64,000 nucleotides of DNA from Pelagicoccus sp. SDUM812005. Its GTDB lineage: Bacteria > Verrucomicrobiota > Verrucomicrobiia > Opitutales > Opitutaceae. Both the position numbers and the translations under genes were made by a program. Of this stretch, positions 44,145 to 52,416 are shown piece after piece. The stretch spans positions 124,001 to 188,000 of the forward strand of contig NZ_JARXIA010000012.1 in assembly GCF_031127875.1 (NCBI RefSeq). Reading direction: 5' to 3'. The stretch's first letter is position 1. Every line of letters starts with the position of its first letter. The notes under the pieces were generated by a model, which was not told the origin of the DNA, did no database searches, and saw nothing but the letters and a program-made list of their open reading frames with translations.

Positions 44145-45596
44145 TCAGCGGCCCAATGCCGCGAAAATATCATCCATGTCATAAGTTACAAACTTCGTGC
44201 ACTGGTCGCTCATCGCGTACGGCATCAGCAACTTGCCCCGATGCTCCAAGGCCCCGCAGGTATACACCACATTTGGCACGTAGCCCTCGCGCTCGTCCTC
44301 CACCGGCACCAAGATCGGCTCCCGCGTACGAGCGATCACGCGACTGGGATCCTCCAAGTCGAGCAGGGCGGCGCCGATCGCGTACTGCCGCATAGCCCCC
44401 ACCCCATGGGTCAAAAGCAACCAACCCTGCTCCGTCTCGATCGGAGCTCCGCAGTTGCCGATCTGCACGAATTCCCACTCGTAGGTGGGCCGCATCAGCA
44501 GCTGCTTCTCGTACCAGAAGTGCAGCATGTCCGAATACATCAAGTACAAGTTCTCGCCGTCCTGGCGCGACACCATCGCATAACGTCCACCAATCTTGCG
44601 AGGAAACAGGGCCATTCCCTTGTTCAACGCCTGCGGCCCGTTCAAGGTCGACACCCGAAACTCCTCGAAGTCCAGCGTATCCAAAATTTGGGGAATCGCC
44701 ACCTTGCCATCGTAGGCGGTATAGGTCGCGTAGTAGCGGACCGAGCCATCCTCGTCGACGAATCGGGTAAAGCGGGCGTCCTCGATCCCCTTGCGCTCTA
44801 CCGAACTGCTGGGAAAAAGGACCCGCTCCGAGATGGGCTGCTCGGGAGAAAAGCGGGCGATGTAATTCGCTCGGGCCATCACCAGAGCCGCCTCCGCCGC
44901 CGCCAAGTCCGACTCACCCAAGAAACGGTCCCGCCCGCGCAGCCGATTCACCGTATCCTCCAATTCTCGGTAGGTGAACCGCTCCTCGAGCTCCTCGAAG
45001 ACGAGCCTTACCAATGGCGTCGCCATCCCCGCGTCCCGCAGGCTCTTCAACAGCAAGCGCCGATCGTAGCTGGGATGCGGCTCCGCCTCCGCCGCCGTCA
45101 CGAAGGGGGTCGGTTCGTCCAAGCGCGGCATTCCCTCCTTGTCGACCACCCCAGTGCGAAAGGTAATCGATGATATATGCCCCTCGCCCGTCGCCCGCAA
45201 ACTGAGGATGAAACGCAGCTCCCCCTTCTTCACTCCCGACTGGTCAGGATGAGCGACGATCGAAGGGTTGAAAAGCGCCGCCGCCTCGAGCGCGTATTCA
45301 TGGGTAAAATACGCTCCCAACAGCAAACGCCGCCATTCGCTCACAGGCCGGTCGGTCAGGAGATAAGGCTCCACGTCGCGAAAGCGCCTTTCGAAATAGG
45401 ACTTCAAACGGGTATGCCTCCCCGCGAACGACGCGAGCACCCGCTCGCACTGGGCCTGAGCCTCTTCCTCGCTCAAGCCCATCACCCGAGCCACGATCCG
45501 CGTGTGCCGCCCATTCTCGCCTAAGGAAAACGGACGAAAACAAACCCGCGAGCTATCGGGATTTAAGGTAAGCTTCGAGCGCTTCGCCGTGACCAT
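44145..45596 (-). CDS. GH130-family glycoside phosphorylase
   Basis: The product has 483 residues. The C-terminal two-thirds is a five-bladed propeller of GH130 type: GIEDARFTRFVDEDGSVRYY (catalytic Asp273 in the ED-x-R motif), ALNKGMALFPRKIGGRYAM, CGAPIETEQGWLLLTHGVG and VPNVVYTCGALEHRGKLLM. The N-terminal part carries an extra helical segment (about 30-110), seen in longer GH130 members. Known members phosphorolyse or hydrolyse beta-mannosides such as mannosyl-glucose or mannobiose, in the cytoplasm; there is no signal peptide here. The 5' end overlaps the upstream gene by 44 bases. GH130 next to GT4 is a recurring gene pair, which argues for shared handling of one mannoside. Confidence 0.88.
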   Translation of the reverse strand: MVTAKRSKLTLNPDSSRVCFRPFSLGENGRHTRIVARVMGLSEEEAQAQCERVLASFAGRHTRLKSYFERRFRDVEPYLLTDRPVSEWRRLLLGAYFTHEYALEAAALFNPSIVAHPDQSGVKKGELRFILSLRATGEGHISSITFRTGVVDKEGMPRLDEPTPFVTAAEAEPHPSYDRRLLLKSLRDAGMATPLVRLVFEELEERFTYRELEDTVNRLRGRDRFLGESDLAAAEAALVMARANYIARFSPEQPISERVLFPSSSVERKGIEDARFTRFVDEDGSVRYYATYTAYDGKVAIPQILDTLDFEEFRVSTLNGPQALNKGMALFPRKIGGRYAMVSRQDGENLYLMYSDMLHFWYEKQLLMRPTYEWEFVQIGNCGAPIETEQGWLLLTHGVGAMRQYAIGAALLDLEDPSRVIARTREPILVPVEDEREGYVPNVVYTCGALEHRGKLLMPYAMSDQCTKFVTYDMDDIFAALGR

Positions 45597-45966
45597 CGTT
45601 CCAAGCCTCCGAAAAACGTCTCAAATCTCGTTGCGGACACAACTCCAAGTCCAGTATCCGCAATTGCGCTACAGCCTCCGAATCCAACATCTTCGGACCA
45701 TAGCGAAAACTCATCAAAGCGAGCCGATGCACCTCGCGCTCAGCCCGAGCCCGGCGCCCCTCCTCCAAAAGCTGCCGCACCTGCGGGATCTCCGTGGCAA
45801 GCAAGGTTCGCAAGCCAAACGGCAACCAAGCTTCGCGCGGCAAGGCCGTCTCGATCCGCCTCGCCCGCTCGATCAGGCTGCCCAGCTTACGCGCCCGAGC
45901 AGCCCCTTTTCCATTCCTTCGTCTACTTTTGAAATAAACACCCGAATCGTGGTCATTCGCAATCAT
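45553..45966 (-). CDS. Hypothetical small basic helical protein in the stress/carbohydrate operon
   Basis: The product has 137 residues, mostly charged helices (KGAARARKLGSLIERARRIE, EIPQVRQLLEEGRRARAERE, AQLRILDLELCPQRDLRRF). No membrane helix, signal peptide or known motif. It begins 47 bases after the CbpM-like gene and its 3' end overlaps the start of the GH130 gene by 44 bases, so it is very likely translated in the same operon. Role unknown. Confidence 0.6.
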   Translation of the reverse strand: MIANDHDSGVYFKSRRRNGKGAARARKLGSLIERARRIETALPREAWLPFGLRTLLATEIPQVRQLLEEGRRARAEREVHRLALMSFRYGPKMLDSEAVAQLRILDLELCPQRDLRRFSEAWNDGHGEALEAYLKSR

Positions 45967-46013
45967 CGCTAGAAAACAAAAATCGTGATCAACCTTACTA
46001 GAACCGTTTCAAA

Positions 46014-46340
46014 CTACCTCCGCCAAAACCGCAGCTCCTCCCGCAAGACTTCGACCTCCTGCTTGAGCTTCACCACGATCATGGCAGCCCGCATGTCTAC
46101 CCCGAGCTCGCCGCGGACCTGCTCGGCCTGCCGCGCCAGGTAGACCGCGTCCCAATCGAATTGATACCCCAACCGCTGCGTGTCTCCAAGCGGTCGATAC
46201 AAGCCCATCCGACAGTACTTCAAAAACGTGCGCGTCGTCACGCCTGCCAAGTTGGCAGCCCGCGAAACGTCGTAGATCTCGTCGGTCGCGCCCGGCGCCC
46301 GCCAGCGGGGTATCAGTTTGTCATTGGGCTCAGCATCCAT
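46014..46340 (-). CDS. CbpM/MerR-like helix-turn-helix protein
   Basis: The product has 108 residues. EIYDVSRAANLAGVTTRTFL followed by KYCRMGLYRPLGD matches the MerR-type winged helix shared by the chaperone modulator CbpM and small MerR-like regulators. The C-terminal half is a helix (RAAMIVVKLKQEVEVLREEL). CbpM proteins bind the J-domain protein CbpA, but no DnaJ/CbpA gene is in the window, so a DNA-binding role is equally possible. Position beside two Hsp20 genes supports a protein-stress role. It appears to head the leftward unit that continues into the hypothetical, GH130 and GT4 genes. Confidence 0.75.
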   Translation of the reverse strand: MDAEPNDKLIPRWRAPGATDEIYDVSRAANLAGVTTRTFLKYCRMGLYRPLGDTQRLGYQFDWDAVYLARQAEQVRGELGVDMRAAMIVVKLKQEVEVLREELRFWRR

Positions 46341-46451
46341 ATCGATTTCAGAAAACTAACCGCAGCAGCCGAAAAAGACAACTCGCGAAGAGCCGCCCTC
46401 GCGCTTTTCGACTTTCCCGTCGCGCCGAGGTTCCGCGCTACGAATCGCGCC

Positions 46452-46486
46452 AAAAAAAAGGTGCCTCCCTCCTCCAGAGAGGCACC
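46452..46486 (-). terminator. Rho-independent terminator of the hsp20 pair
   Basis: GGTGCCTC (46460-46467) pairs with GAGGCACC (46479-46486) around an 11-base loop. On the minus strand seven to eight T follow (complement of 46452-46459). It sits 20 bases after the second hsp20 stop and separates that pair from the CbpM-like gene. Confidence 0.92.
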
Positions 46487-46505
46487 GACGACATACCTAA
46501 CTGTG

Positions 46506-46883
46506 TTATTCGATAGCGATGGTACGCTTGGCGGCCTTCGCCGCAAGGGGCAGGTTCACGGTGAGCACACCGTCCTCTACCTTAGCTTTGATCTCGTTCT
46601 CATCGATATCGACGTTGAGTTCCAGGTTGAGCCTGAAATCTCCTTCCGCGCGTTCGCGACGGAAAGTCTTCCATTCCTCCTGCGCCACCTCGACCGCCGC
46701 AGCCTCGATGTTCAGCAAATTGCCGTCCAGCGTGATGCGAGCCCCATCCTTGGGGACCCCCGGCAAATGCACCTCCAGACGATAGGCGTTGTCCTCCGAG
46801 TGCACGACGTACTGTGGCTTGCGATAGGTTTTCTCTTCCTTGGCAGCTTGGTTTTCCTGCGTGGTTGCTAGTTCTGAATTCAT
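46506..46883 (-). CDS. Hsp20/alpha-crystallin small heat-shock protein (second gene)
   Basis: The product has 125 residues. The alpha-crystallin domain occupies about residues 25-125: PQYVVHSEDNAYRLEVHLPG, VPKDGARITLDGNLLNIEA and the late signature VEDGVLTVNLPLAAKAAKR, with an I-x-I type tail (TIAIE). It acts as an ATP-independent holdase that binds unfolding proteins. The N-terminal arm is short and polar (TTQENQAAKEEKTYR). An AAAGGAG Shine-Dalgarno precedes the ATG. It lies 18 bases after the first hsp20 gene; the two are divergent in sequence, so they may form mixed oligomers. Confidence 0.93.
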   Translation of the reverse strand: MNSELATTQENQAAKEEKTYRKPQYVVHSEDNAYRLEVHLPGVPKDGARITLDGNLLNIEAAAVEVAQEEWKTFRRERAEGDFRLNLELNVDIDENEIKAKVEDGVLTVNLPLAAKAAKRTIAIE

Positions 46884-46901
46884 GACTGACTCCTTTCCTG
46901 C

Positions 46902-47318
46902 TTAGGCAATTGCGATCTTGCGGGGACGGCGCTCCTCAGCCTTCGGAATGCTGACTTGCAACATGCCGTTCTCCAACTTCGCGGAGACCCCCTCGATGTC
47001 GATGTCGTCGCCGACCGTGATGCTGCGGCTCATGCTGCGCTTGCTCGAACCCGATTCGGACTTGTCCTCCACGTTCACCGTGATGCTCAAGACCGAGTTC
47101 TCGACCTTCAAGTCGATCGCGTCCTTGGCAACGCCAGGCAACTCCGCCGTTACGTAGTAGTGGTCGTCGTCGCCATAAACATCGAGCGGGAAGTCGCGGT
47201 GCGTCGCGGTCTTGAAGGCCGACGGCCAGAGATCGCTGCCTCCCAAGGCTCGGTTGAAAAGTCGATCCATTTCGAAAAACGGATCGCTGGGCCATGTGTT
47301 TCGCTTAACGAGTTTCAT
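46902..47318 (-). CDS. Hsp20/alpha-crystallin small heat-shock protein (first gene)
   Basis: The product has 138 residues. N-terminal arm with DPFFEMDRLFNRAL, as in class-A bacterial Hsp20 proteins; alpha-crystallin domain about 40-138 (FPLDVYGDDDHYYVTAELPG, VAKDAIDLKVENSVLSI), with the LENGMLQVSIPKAEERRPRK signature and C-terminal I-A-I-A. A very strong Shine-Dalgarno (AAGGAGG) lies about seven bases before the ATG. The 299-base leader is A+T-rich and contains a good match to a sigma-54 promoter. It is the first gene of a two-gene operon ended by a terminator at 46452-46486. Confidence 0.94.
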   Translation of the reverse strand: MKLVKRNTWPSDPFFEMDRLFNRALGGSDLWPSAFKTATHRDFPLDVYGDDDHYYVTAELPGVAKDAIDLKVENSVLSITVNVEDKSESGSSKRSMSRSITVGDDIDIEGVSAKLENGMLQVSIPKAEERRPRKIAIA

Positions 47319-47617
47319 GATAATCCTCCTTCGATTGAATTTTAAGTGTGCCCCTAAAGATGCACAAAAAATGCCAAGCTCAGAACCGCTACTTTAATGT
47401 TATTAATCAACGACTTATAAAACCTAACGCACCTACGGGGTGACACACTTTTTCCCAACTTGAAAACGCTCGGCGAGCCAGCTTGTCACAGGCTCCCGAG
47501 CCCCACGGAATCACCCGCTGCTAAACGTCCGTCAAAAGCGGCCGCTCCGCCTTCCCCTGTTTGCGCCGCAGCGAAAACCGGTACTCTAATCTAGTCAGTC
47601 ACCCCGCTTCGCATACC
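47319..47617. other. Divergent region between hsp20 and the propeller histidine kinase
   Basis: Bases 47340-47430 are A+T-rich and include the possible sigma-54 site. GTGACAC at 47440-47446 and TTGTCACA at 47483-47490 are related to the inverted repeats at 25467 and 40044, but face each other in the opposite order. No gene seen. Confidence 0.45.
47361..47376 (-). promoter_or_regulatory. Candidate sigma-54 promoter of the hsp20 operon
   Basis: Read on the minus strand the site is TGGCATTTTTTGTGCA. It has GG and GC exactly 10 bases apart and matches TGGCA-N6-TTGCA at all but one of the fixed positions. A start about 12 bases downstream would leave a leader of roughly 30 bases before the ATG at 47318. 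No sigma-54 activator is encoded in the window. Confidence 0.4.
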
Positions 47618-50600
47618 GTGTACCCGCCCCCCACAATCTCCCTTCGACAAGCCTGCCGCCTCGCGTCAGGCCTTATCGCGCTGCTCCCCTCCCTCTTCGC
47701 CCAGGCCGAGCGACCCTTCCAATCGCTCGAGAAATGGGGAGTGCCTCGCATCGAAAGATTCGTCCCCGCCACCACCCGAATCAACTCCCCCGTTACCCGC
47801 ATCGCCATGCTCCCCCATGGCGAAATCGCCTTTATCAACGATTCCCAATTCACCCTCTTCGACGGGACCCACTGGACCCAAGTGCCCGAGCTGGCCCGCG
47901 CCTTCGAAGTCCTCAACCTCCAGGACGGTCTCACCATCGTCAGCAACCTCGGATCCGTAAACAGCCTCGCTCCAGACCGCTTCGGAGGCTACCACGTCGA
48001 GGGCCTCTTCGGCCCCCAGGACCGCTCCGACCTTCCCCTCACCTTCCGCTACGTCGCCGAAGCCCGCGACGCCCTCTTCGCCAGCCACGGAACCCACCTC
48101 ACCATCCTCCGCGACTCGGCCCCCGCCCAAACCCACCTTCTAGAGGCTTGGGCCAGCACCCTCTTCTCCATCGGCGACCAAATCTACGCCACCGGCGGCA
48201 CCCCCTCCCTCCTCAACCGCTGGGACTGGGAAAAACAGCGCCTCGTCGACTGCCAACAGGTCCTCGAATCCACCGAATACGTCTGGATCACCACCGTCAG
48301 GAAACGGCAGGAAGGCGGAGTCTGGCTCCTCAACGAACAAGGCCGCATCATCGGTTTCGACGGCGAGACGACCTGGTTCTGGAACGGGAACGCCGACATC
48401 CAACAGCGCGGCGCCACCATCCAATGCTTCCAGGAGATCGGTCCCGACCAGCTCGCCGTCGGCACCAACGCGGACGGGGCCCTCGTCTACGACAAGGAAG
48501 GCAAGCCCGTCCTCCACATTTCCAAACGCCACGGGCTCGACGACATCAGCGTGCTCGGAATCGGCTCCGACGACCAGGACGGCCTCTGGATCAGCACCAA
48601 GCGCAGCCTCTCGCGCGTGCCCCTCGACCCCACCGCCCTCGTGTTCGACGAACGTCACGGACTCGACGGACAGGTCATCGACCTCGAAATCTTCAACGGA
48701 CGCCTCTACCTCGCCACCCCCATCGGCATCTACGCCCACAACCCCGAGGCCAGCCGCATGGAGGAAACCTTCACCCTCCAGCACCGCCTCTCCAAAGTGA
48801 GCGAAATCCTCGCCCACCAAGGCAAGCTCTTCGCCACCGGATCCCAGCTCTCCCTCATCGACGAACACGGCCAGCTCGAAGTCCTGTCCGTCGAAGGATC
48901 GACCAACCTCTTCCAGCCCAGCTCCGACCCAAACCTCATCCTCGCCGGCAACTTCCAAGGCATCCTCGCCAGCCGACTCGAAAACGGAAAATGGAGCGCC
49001 GCCCAGTACCTTTCCGGCCCCCAGCGCGAAGTCTTCGGCCTCACGGAAGCTGCCGACGGGACCATCATCGGCAGCCTCGGCAGCCAGGACTACGCCAAAG
49101 TCACCCTGCAAGGCCCACGCGGCCACTACTCCATCCGCCCCATACCCGCCGACATGGGAGGCAACTGGAGCAAAGCCGCTACCCTCAACGGATCCATCTA
49201 CCTCAACTCCGACCCCTGCATGAAATGGGACAGCCAGCGCGACGACTTCGCCCCAAGCCCCGACATGCTCTACTACCCTGGCCCCCCGCCTTTCGGATTC
49301 GACCACATCTTCGGCCCCTCCCCCGAAGACGCCTGGGTCTGCGCCAACGAACGCAGCGGAAAAACCGTCCCCCGCCCCAACCGAAACATCATCGGCCAAA
49401 TCGCCAGCATCAACGACTCCCTCAACACCCGAGCCAAGTGCATCGCTTACGACGCAGCCGGACAAGCCTGGATCGGCGGCAGCTTCGGCCTCATGTTGGC
49501 CCGATCCCCCCAATCCGCCCCTCCCGAGATCGCGCTCACCCCCAGCATCCACAAGATCACCTCGCTCAAGGACGGCACCGCCCTCCCCATTGACGGAGCC
49601 CCCAGGGGAACCCTCGAACTCGCGCCCGACCAGAACTCCCTCCGCATCGAAGCCGAATTCCTCCACTTCTTCTCCGCCGACCAAAACCAATTCCAGATCT
49701 ACATTGAAGGCCTCGATCCCATCTGGCCCGACTACAGCGACATCCCCTTCCGCGAAGTCACCAACATCCCCCCCGGCTCCTACACCCTCACCCTCAACGC
49801 CCGCAACAACTTCGGCCAATCCGCCGCCTTCTCCCTCCCCCTCCACGTCGCTGCCCCCCTCTACCTCCAGCCCCTCGCCTTCGCCGTCTACCTCTTCGCC
49901 TCCCTCTTCGCCGTCTCCCTCGTCGTCTACGCCTACAACCGCCAACAGATCCGCCGCAGCCGCCACCTCCAAAAGCTCGTCGCCGACCGCACCCAAGAGA
50001 TCGCCAGCAAAAACGCCGAGCTCCAGCAGCAAGCCCAACGGCTCGAAACCCAAAACGAGCAGCTCGCCGAAAAGACCGAAGAGCTCACCGCCACCACCGA
50101 AGCCCTCACCTCCACCCTGCGACAGCTCCAGGACATGCAGGACCAGCTCGTCTCCACCGCCCGCACCGCCGGCAAGGCCGAAGTCGCCATCAACGTCCTC
50201 CACAACGTCGGCAACGTCCTCAACTCCCTCAACGTCAGCGTCACCCTCCTCAGCCAAAGAGCCCAAGCCTCCCAAACCAGCAAGCTCACCCGCCTCGCAG
50301 AGCTCGTCCAAACGCACCAGGAAAGCTTCGCCGACTTCATCGCCCACGACCCCCGCGGAAAAAGCCTGCCCCTCTACATCGTGCAGCTCGCCAAAACCAT
50401 CGAAGAAGAAATCGCCGCCACCCAGCACGAGCTCGGCGTCATGAATGACGACATCGACCACATCAAAAGCGTCATCGCCGCCCAGCAAACCCACGCCAAA
50501 AGCGACAGCATCGTCGAGGACGTCAACCTCCACGAGCTCTGCCAAACCGCCCTCAACATCGTCGGCAGCGAACGCGCCCAATGCAGCGTCGAAGTCATCG

Positions 50601-51004
50601 ACGAAGTCCCGCCCGACCTTAGCGTCGAAAACGACAAGCACCGCCTCCTCGACATCGTGCTCAACCTCATCTCCAACGCCTTCGACGCCATCGACGAGCA
50701 ACAGCCCGAGATCGGAGTCATCACCCTGCGAGCCCGACCCCTGGCCGACACCCAGCAAGTCGCATTCAGCGTCACCGACAACGGATCCGGCATCGCCCCC
50801 GAAAACCAAACCAAGCTCTTCCGCCACGGCTTCACCACCAAGCCCACGGGCCACGGCTTCGGCCTGCACAGCTGCGCCAACGCCGCCAAAGTCCTCGGAG
50901 GCAAGCTCACCCTCAGCTCCCCCGGCCCCGGCCAAGGCGCCACCGCCACCCTCACCCTCCCCCTCCGCTACGCCCCCCAAGCCTCCCCCGCAAAAAGCAC
51001 ATAA
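47618..51004 (+). CDS. Two-component propeller histidine kinase (Y_Y_Y type, HNVGN-type H box)
   Basis: From the GTG at 47618 the product has 1128 residues; a TTG 19 codons upstream is an alternative. A signal peptide (LASGLIALLPSLFAQA) leads into a periplasmic region of about 650 residues of propeller type (LGIGSDDQDGLWISTKRSLS, AYDAAGQAWIGGSFGLML). A Y_Y_Y-like beta sandwich follows (FQIYIEGLDPIWPDYSD, NIPPGSYTLTLNARNNFG), then one membrane helix (about 760-780, FAVYLFASLFAVSLVVYAY) and a coiled coil. The H box is unusual: His862 in VLHNVGNVLNSLNVS. HATPase motifs are VLNLISNAFDAIDE, DNGSGIAPENQTKLF and GHGFGLHSCANAAK. In Bacteroidetes such sensors detect polysaccharide fragments. No receiver or regulator gene is adjacent. 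Confidence 0.88.
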   Translation: MYPPPTISLRQACRLASGLIALLPSLFAQAERPFQSLEKWGVPRIERFVPATTRINSPVTRIAMLPHGEIAFINDSQFTLFDGTHWTQVPELARAFEVLNLQDGLTIVSNLGSVNSLAPDRFGGYHVEGLFGPQDRSDLPLTFRYVAEARDALFASHGTHLTILRDSAPAQTHLLEAWASTLFSIGDQIYATGGTPSLLNRWDWEKQRLVDCQQVLESTEYVWITTVRKRQEGGVWLLNEQGRIIGFDGETTWFWNGNADIQQRGATIQCFQEIGPDQLAVGTNADGALVYDKEGKPVLHISKRHGLDDISVLGIGSDDQDGLWISTKRSLSRVPLDPTALVFDERHGLDGQVIDLEIFNGRLYLATPIGIYAHNPEASRMEETFTLQHRLSKVSEILAHQGKLFATGSQLSLIDEHGQLEVLSVEGSTNLFQPSSDPNLILAGNFQGILASRLENGKWSAAQYLSGPQREVFGLTEAADGTIIGSLGSQDYAKVTLQGPRGHYSIRPIPADMGGNWSKAATLNGSIYLNSDPCMKWDSQRDDFAPSPDMLYYPGPPPFGFDHIFGPSPEDAWVCANERSGKTVPRPNRNIIGQIASINDSLNTRAKCIAYDAAGQAWIGGSFGLMLARSPQSAPPEIALTPSIHKITSLKDGTALPIDGAPRGTLELAPDQNSLRIEAEFLHFFSADQNQFQIYIEGLDPIWPDYSDIPFREVTNIPPGSYTLTLNARNNFGQSAAFSLPLHVAAPLYLQPLAFAVYLFASLFAVSLVVYAYNRQQIRRSRHLQKLVADRTQEIASKNAELQQQAQRLETQNEQLAEKTEELTATTEALTSTLRQLQDMQDQLVSTARTAGKAEVAINVLHNVGNVLNSLNVSVTLLSQRAQASQTSKLTRLAELVQTHQESFADFIAHDPRGKSLPLYIVQLAKTIEEEIAATQHELGVMNDDIDHIKSVIAAQQTHAKSDSIVEDVNLHELCQTALNIVGSERAQCSVEVIDEVPPDLSVENDKHRLLDIVLNLISNAFDAIDEQQPEIGVITLRARPLADTQQVAFSVTDNGSGIAPENQTKLFRHGFTTKPTGHGFGLHSCANAAKVLGGKLTLSSPGPGQGATATLTLPLRYAPQASPAKST

Positions 51005-51089
51005 CAAGCCCCCGGCCCCCTCCCCCCCCTACTGCCGAACCGCCCCCACCACCCGTCCCGCACCACCCGTCCCCCAGCACCCCCCGCTT

Positions 51090-51125
51090 ACGCAAAACCA
51101 ACCCAACGTTATATAAATCTTGCGC
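51090..51125. repeat. Element A: ACGCAA-N24-TTGCGC with core CCCAACGTTATATAAA
   Basis: The left arm ends at 51095 and the right arm begins at 51120. The core CCCAACGTTATATAAATC is identical to element B and nearly so to element C. Confidence 0.75.
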
Positions 51126-51452
51126 GCCCCTCCCCGCCGCTAGCGACGTACAACGCTCCCCCTACCAAGCCCCGCACCAAGCTGCAGCTCACCCGAACTG
51201 CTCGCCCGCGTCGACCTGCTCAGCGTCGCCACAACCCGCCCCAACCGCCTCTACCTCCCACCTCCCGGCACCCCGGCAGCCCGCCCAAGCCTCCGGCGAG
51301 CGCCAACCTAGCTGCATGCCAGCTTCTCCCGAGTGCCACCCGAGCGCCCGAACCACACGCCCCGAGCCTCACCAAAACTCTCAAACGAACCGCCCCCCAG
51401 CCAATCGCCCCCAAATCCCGCAACCAGCATCCCCAAAACACCCGCCCCCGCT

Positions 51453-51490
51453 TGCGCAAACGAAACCCAACGTTATATAAATCTTGCGCG
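51453..51490. promoter_or_regulatory. Element B: TGCGCAA-N24-TTGCGCG upstream of the PaaX-like gene
   Basis: Arms at 51453-51459 and 51484-51490 with exactly 24 bases between them and the same CCCAACGTTATATAAA core. Its position just before the regulator start suggests an operator or promoter. Confidence 0.6.
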
Positions 51491-51553
51491 CGCCTCCTCC
51501 TCGCCCCGCCCTCAAGCTCTCGCGACCCTCTTCGCCCCACCCCGAAACGCCCC

Positions 51554-52360
51554 ATGCTAAGCAGTAAATCCCTCGAAATCCTCGCCATCATCGGCGATCT
51601 CGCGCTGGAGACCGGAGCCTTCGCCGCCCGCAAGGTTTCGAAAATATGCTTTGCCCAGCACGGCGGAACCCGCCGTGCCTACACCGAGCTCCTACGACGG
51701 CTGGAAGCAAACGAGCTGATAATCGTGGAGCAAATCGATTCCGCCGACCCCGAAGATTGGGTCCTGCGCCTAACCGCGACCGGAACGCAAAAGCACTCTC
51801 CAGCCAGCCCTCTGCGCGCATGGGAAAGCCCATGGGACGGACTTTGGCGAATGCTCACCTTCGACCTGCCTGCCCATGACCACAGCGCTCGCTCCCGACT
51901 CCGAAGCTGGCTTGAGGAACTCCGATTCGGCAAACTGCAAGGCAGCGTCTGGATCAACCACCGTTCCCTCTCGGAAATCAAACGATCCTTCGCCACGCTC
52001 AAGGTCCCGCCCAACGCCATTGTATGCATGGAGGGCACCTTCTGGGACAAGGGAAACGAAGGCCAATACGTAGAAAAAGCCTGGCGCCTCAGCGCCGCCC
52101 AGGACGCCTACTCCAAGTACCTCAAGTTCTTGGACCAGCTCCAGATGCCCGCTCCCTCTTTCCAAACGTACCAGAAATGGCGTTCCCAAGAGCGCCCCCT
52201 CTGGAACCACGCCCTTTCGCTGGACCCATTGCTACCCCGCGACCTCTGGAATCGATGCCGCCGTGGCGCCAACCTCGCCCTCGAAGCAGAAAGCCGCCGC
52301 GCAGCAGCCAAACGCGCCTGGAGCGAAACCATCCCCCACTGGACCGACCTCTCCCCCTGA
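51554..52360 (+). CDS. PaaX-family transcriptional regulator-like protein
   Basis: From the ATG at 51554 the product has 268 residues. An N-terminal winged helix (LEILAIIGDLALETGAFAAR, GTRRAYTELLRRLEANELI) is followed by the PaaX middle domain, a Cas2-like ferredoxin fold: WDGLWRMLTFDLPAHDHSAR and LRSWLEELRFGKLQGSVWIN are close to the family signature. The C-terminal helical part ends near WNRCRRGANLALEAESRRAA. Classical PaaX represses phenylacetate degradation genes, and no such genes are seen here. The ORF extends 34 codons upstream through element B, but that part (CARLLLAPPSSSRDP) is not PaaX-like. Elements A, B and C may be its operators; this is inference. Confidence 0.85.
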   Translation: MLSSKSLEILAIIGDLALETGAFAARKVSKICFAQHGGTRRAYTELLRRLEANELIIVEQIDSADPEDWVLRLTATGTQKHSPASPLRAWESPWDGLWRMLTFDLPAHDHSARSRLRSWLEELRFGKLQGSVWINHRSLSEIKRSFATLKVPPNAIVCMEGTFWDKGNEGQYVEKAWRLSAAQDAYSKYLKFLDQLQMPAPSFQTYQKWRSQERPLWNHALSLDPLLPRDLWNRCRRGANLALEAESRRAAAKRAWSETIPHWTDLSP

Positions 52361-52416
52361 GCCCCCCCCCCTAAGACTAAGAAAATCCCCGCCCGCCTCC
52401 GCCGCCGCGCAGCCCC

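Larger units (their letters stand above)
51005..51553. other. C-rich intergenic region with two copies of a 24-spaced inverted repeat
   Basis: The 549 bases are strongly C-rich and hold no plausible gene on either strand. Two near-identical elements lie at about 51090-51125 and 51453-51490; the second sits about 65 bases before the start of the PaaX-like gene and probably contains its promoter (GTTATATAAA). Confidence 0.5.

Noticed and set aside
47440-47490. CIRCE/HrcA operator for hsp20
   Set aside because: The words are GTGACAC and TTGTCACA, not TTAGCACTC-N9-GAGTGCTAA.
48140-51007. 955-codon open frame antisense to the propeller kinase
   Set aside because: It mirrors a C-rich, NNC-biased gene and consists of Gly/Glu/Val/Asp runs without domains. 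The sense strand has clear kinase motifs.
51131-51449. A small gene or RNA between elements A and B
   Set aside because: The stretch is C-rich with no start, ribosome site or stable hairpin; frames on both strands lack protein-like composition.
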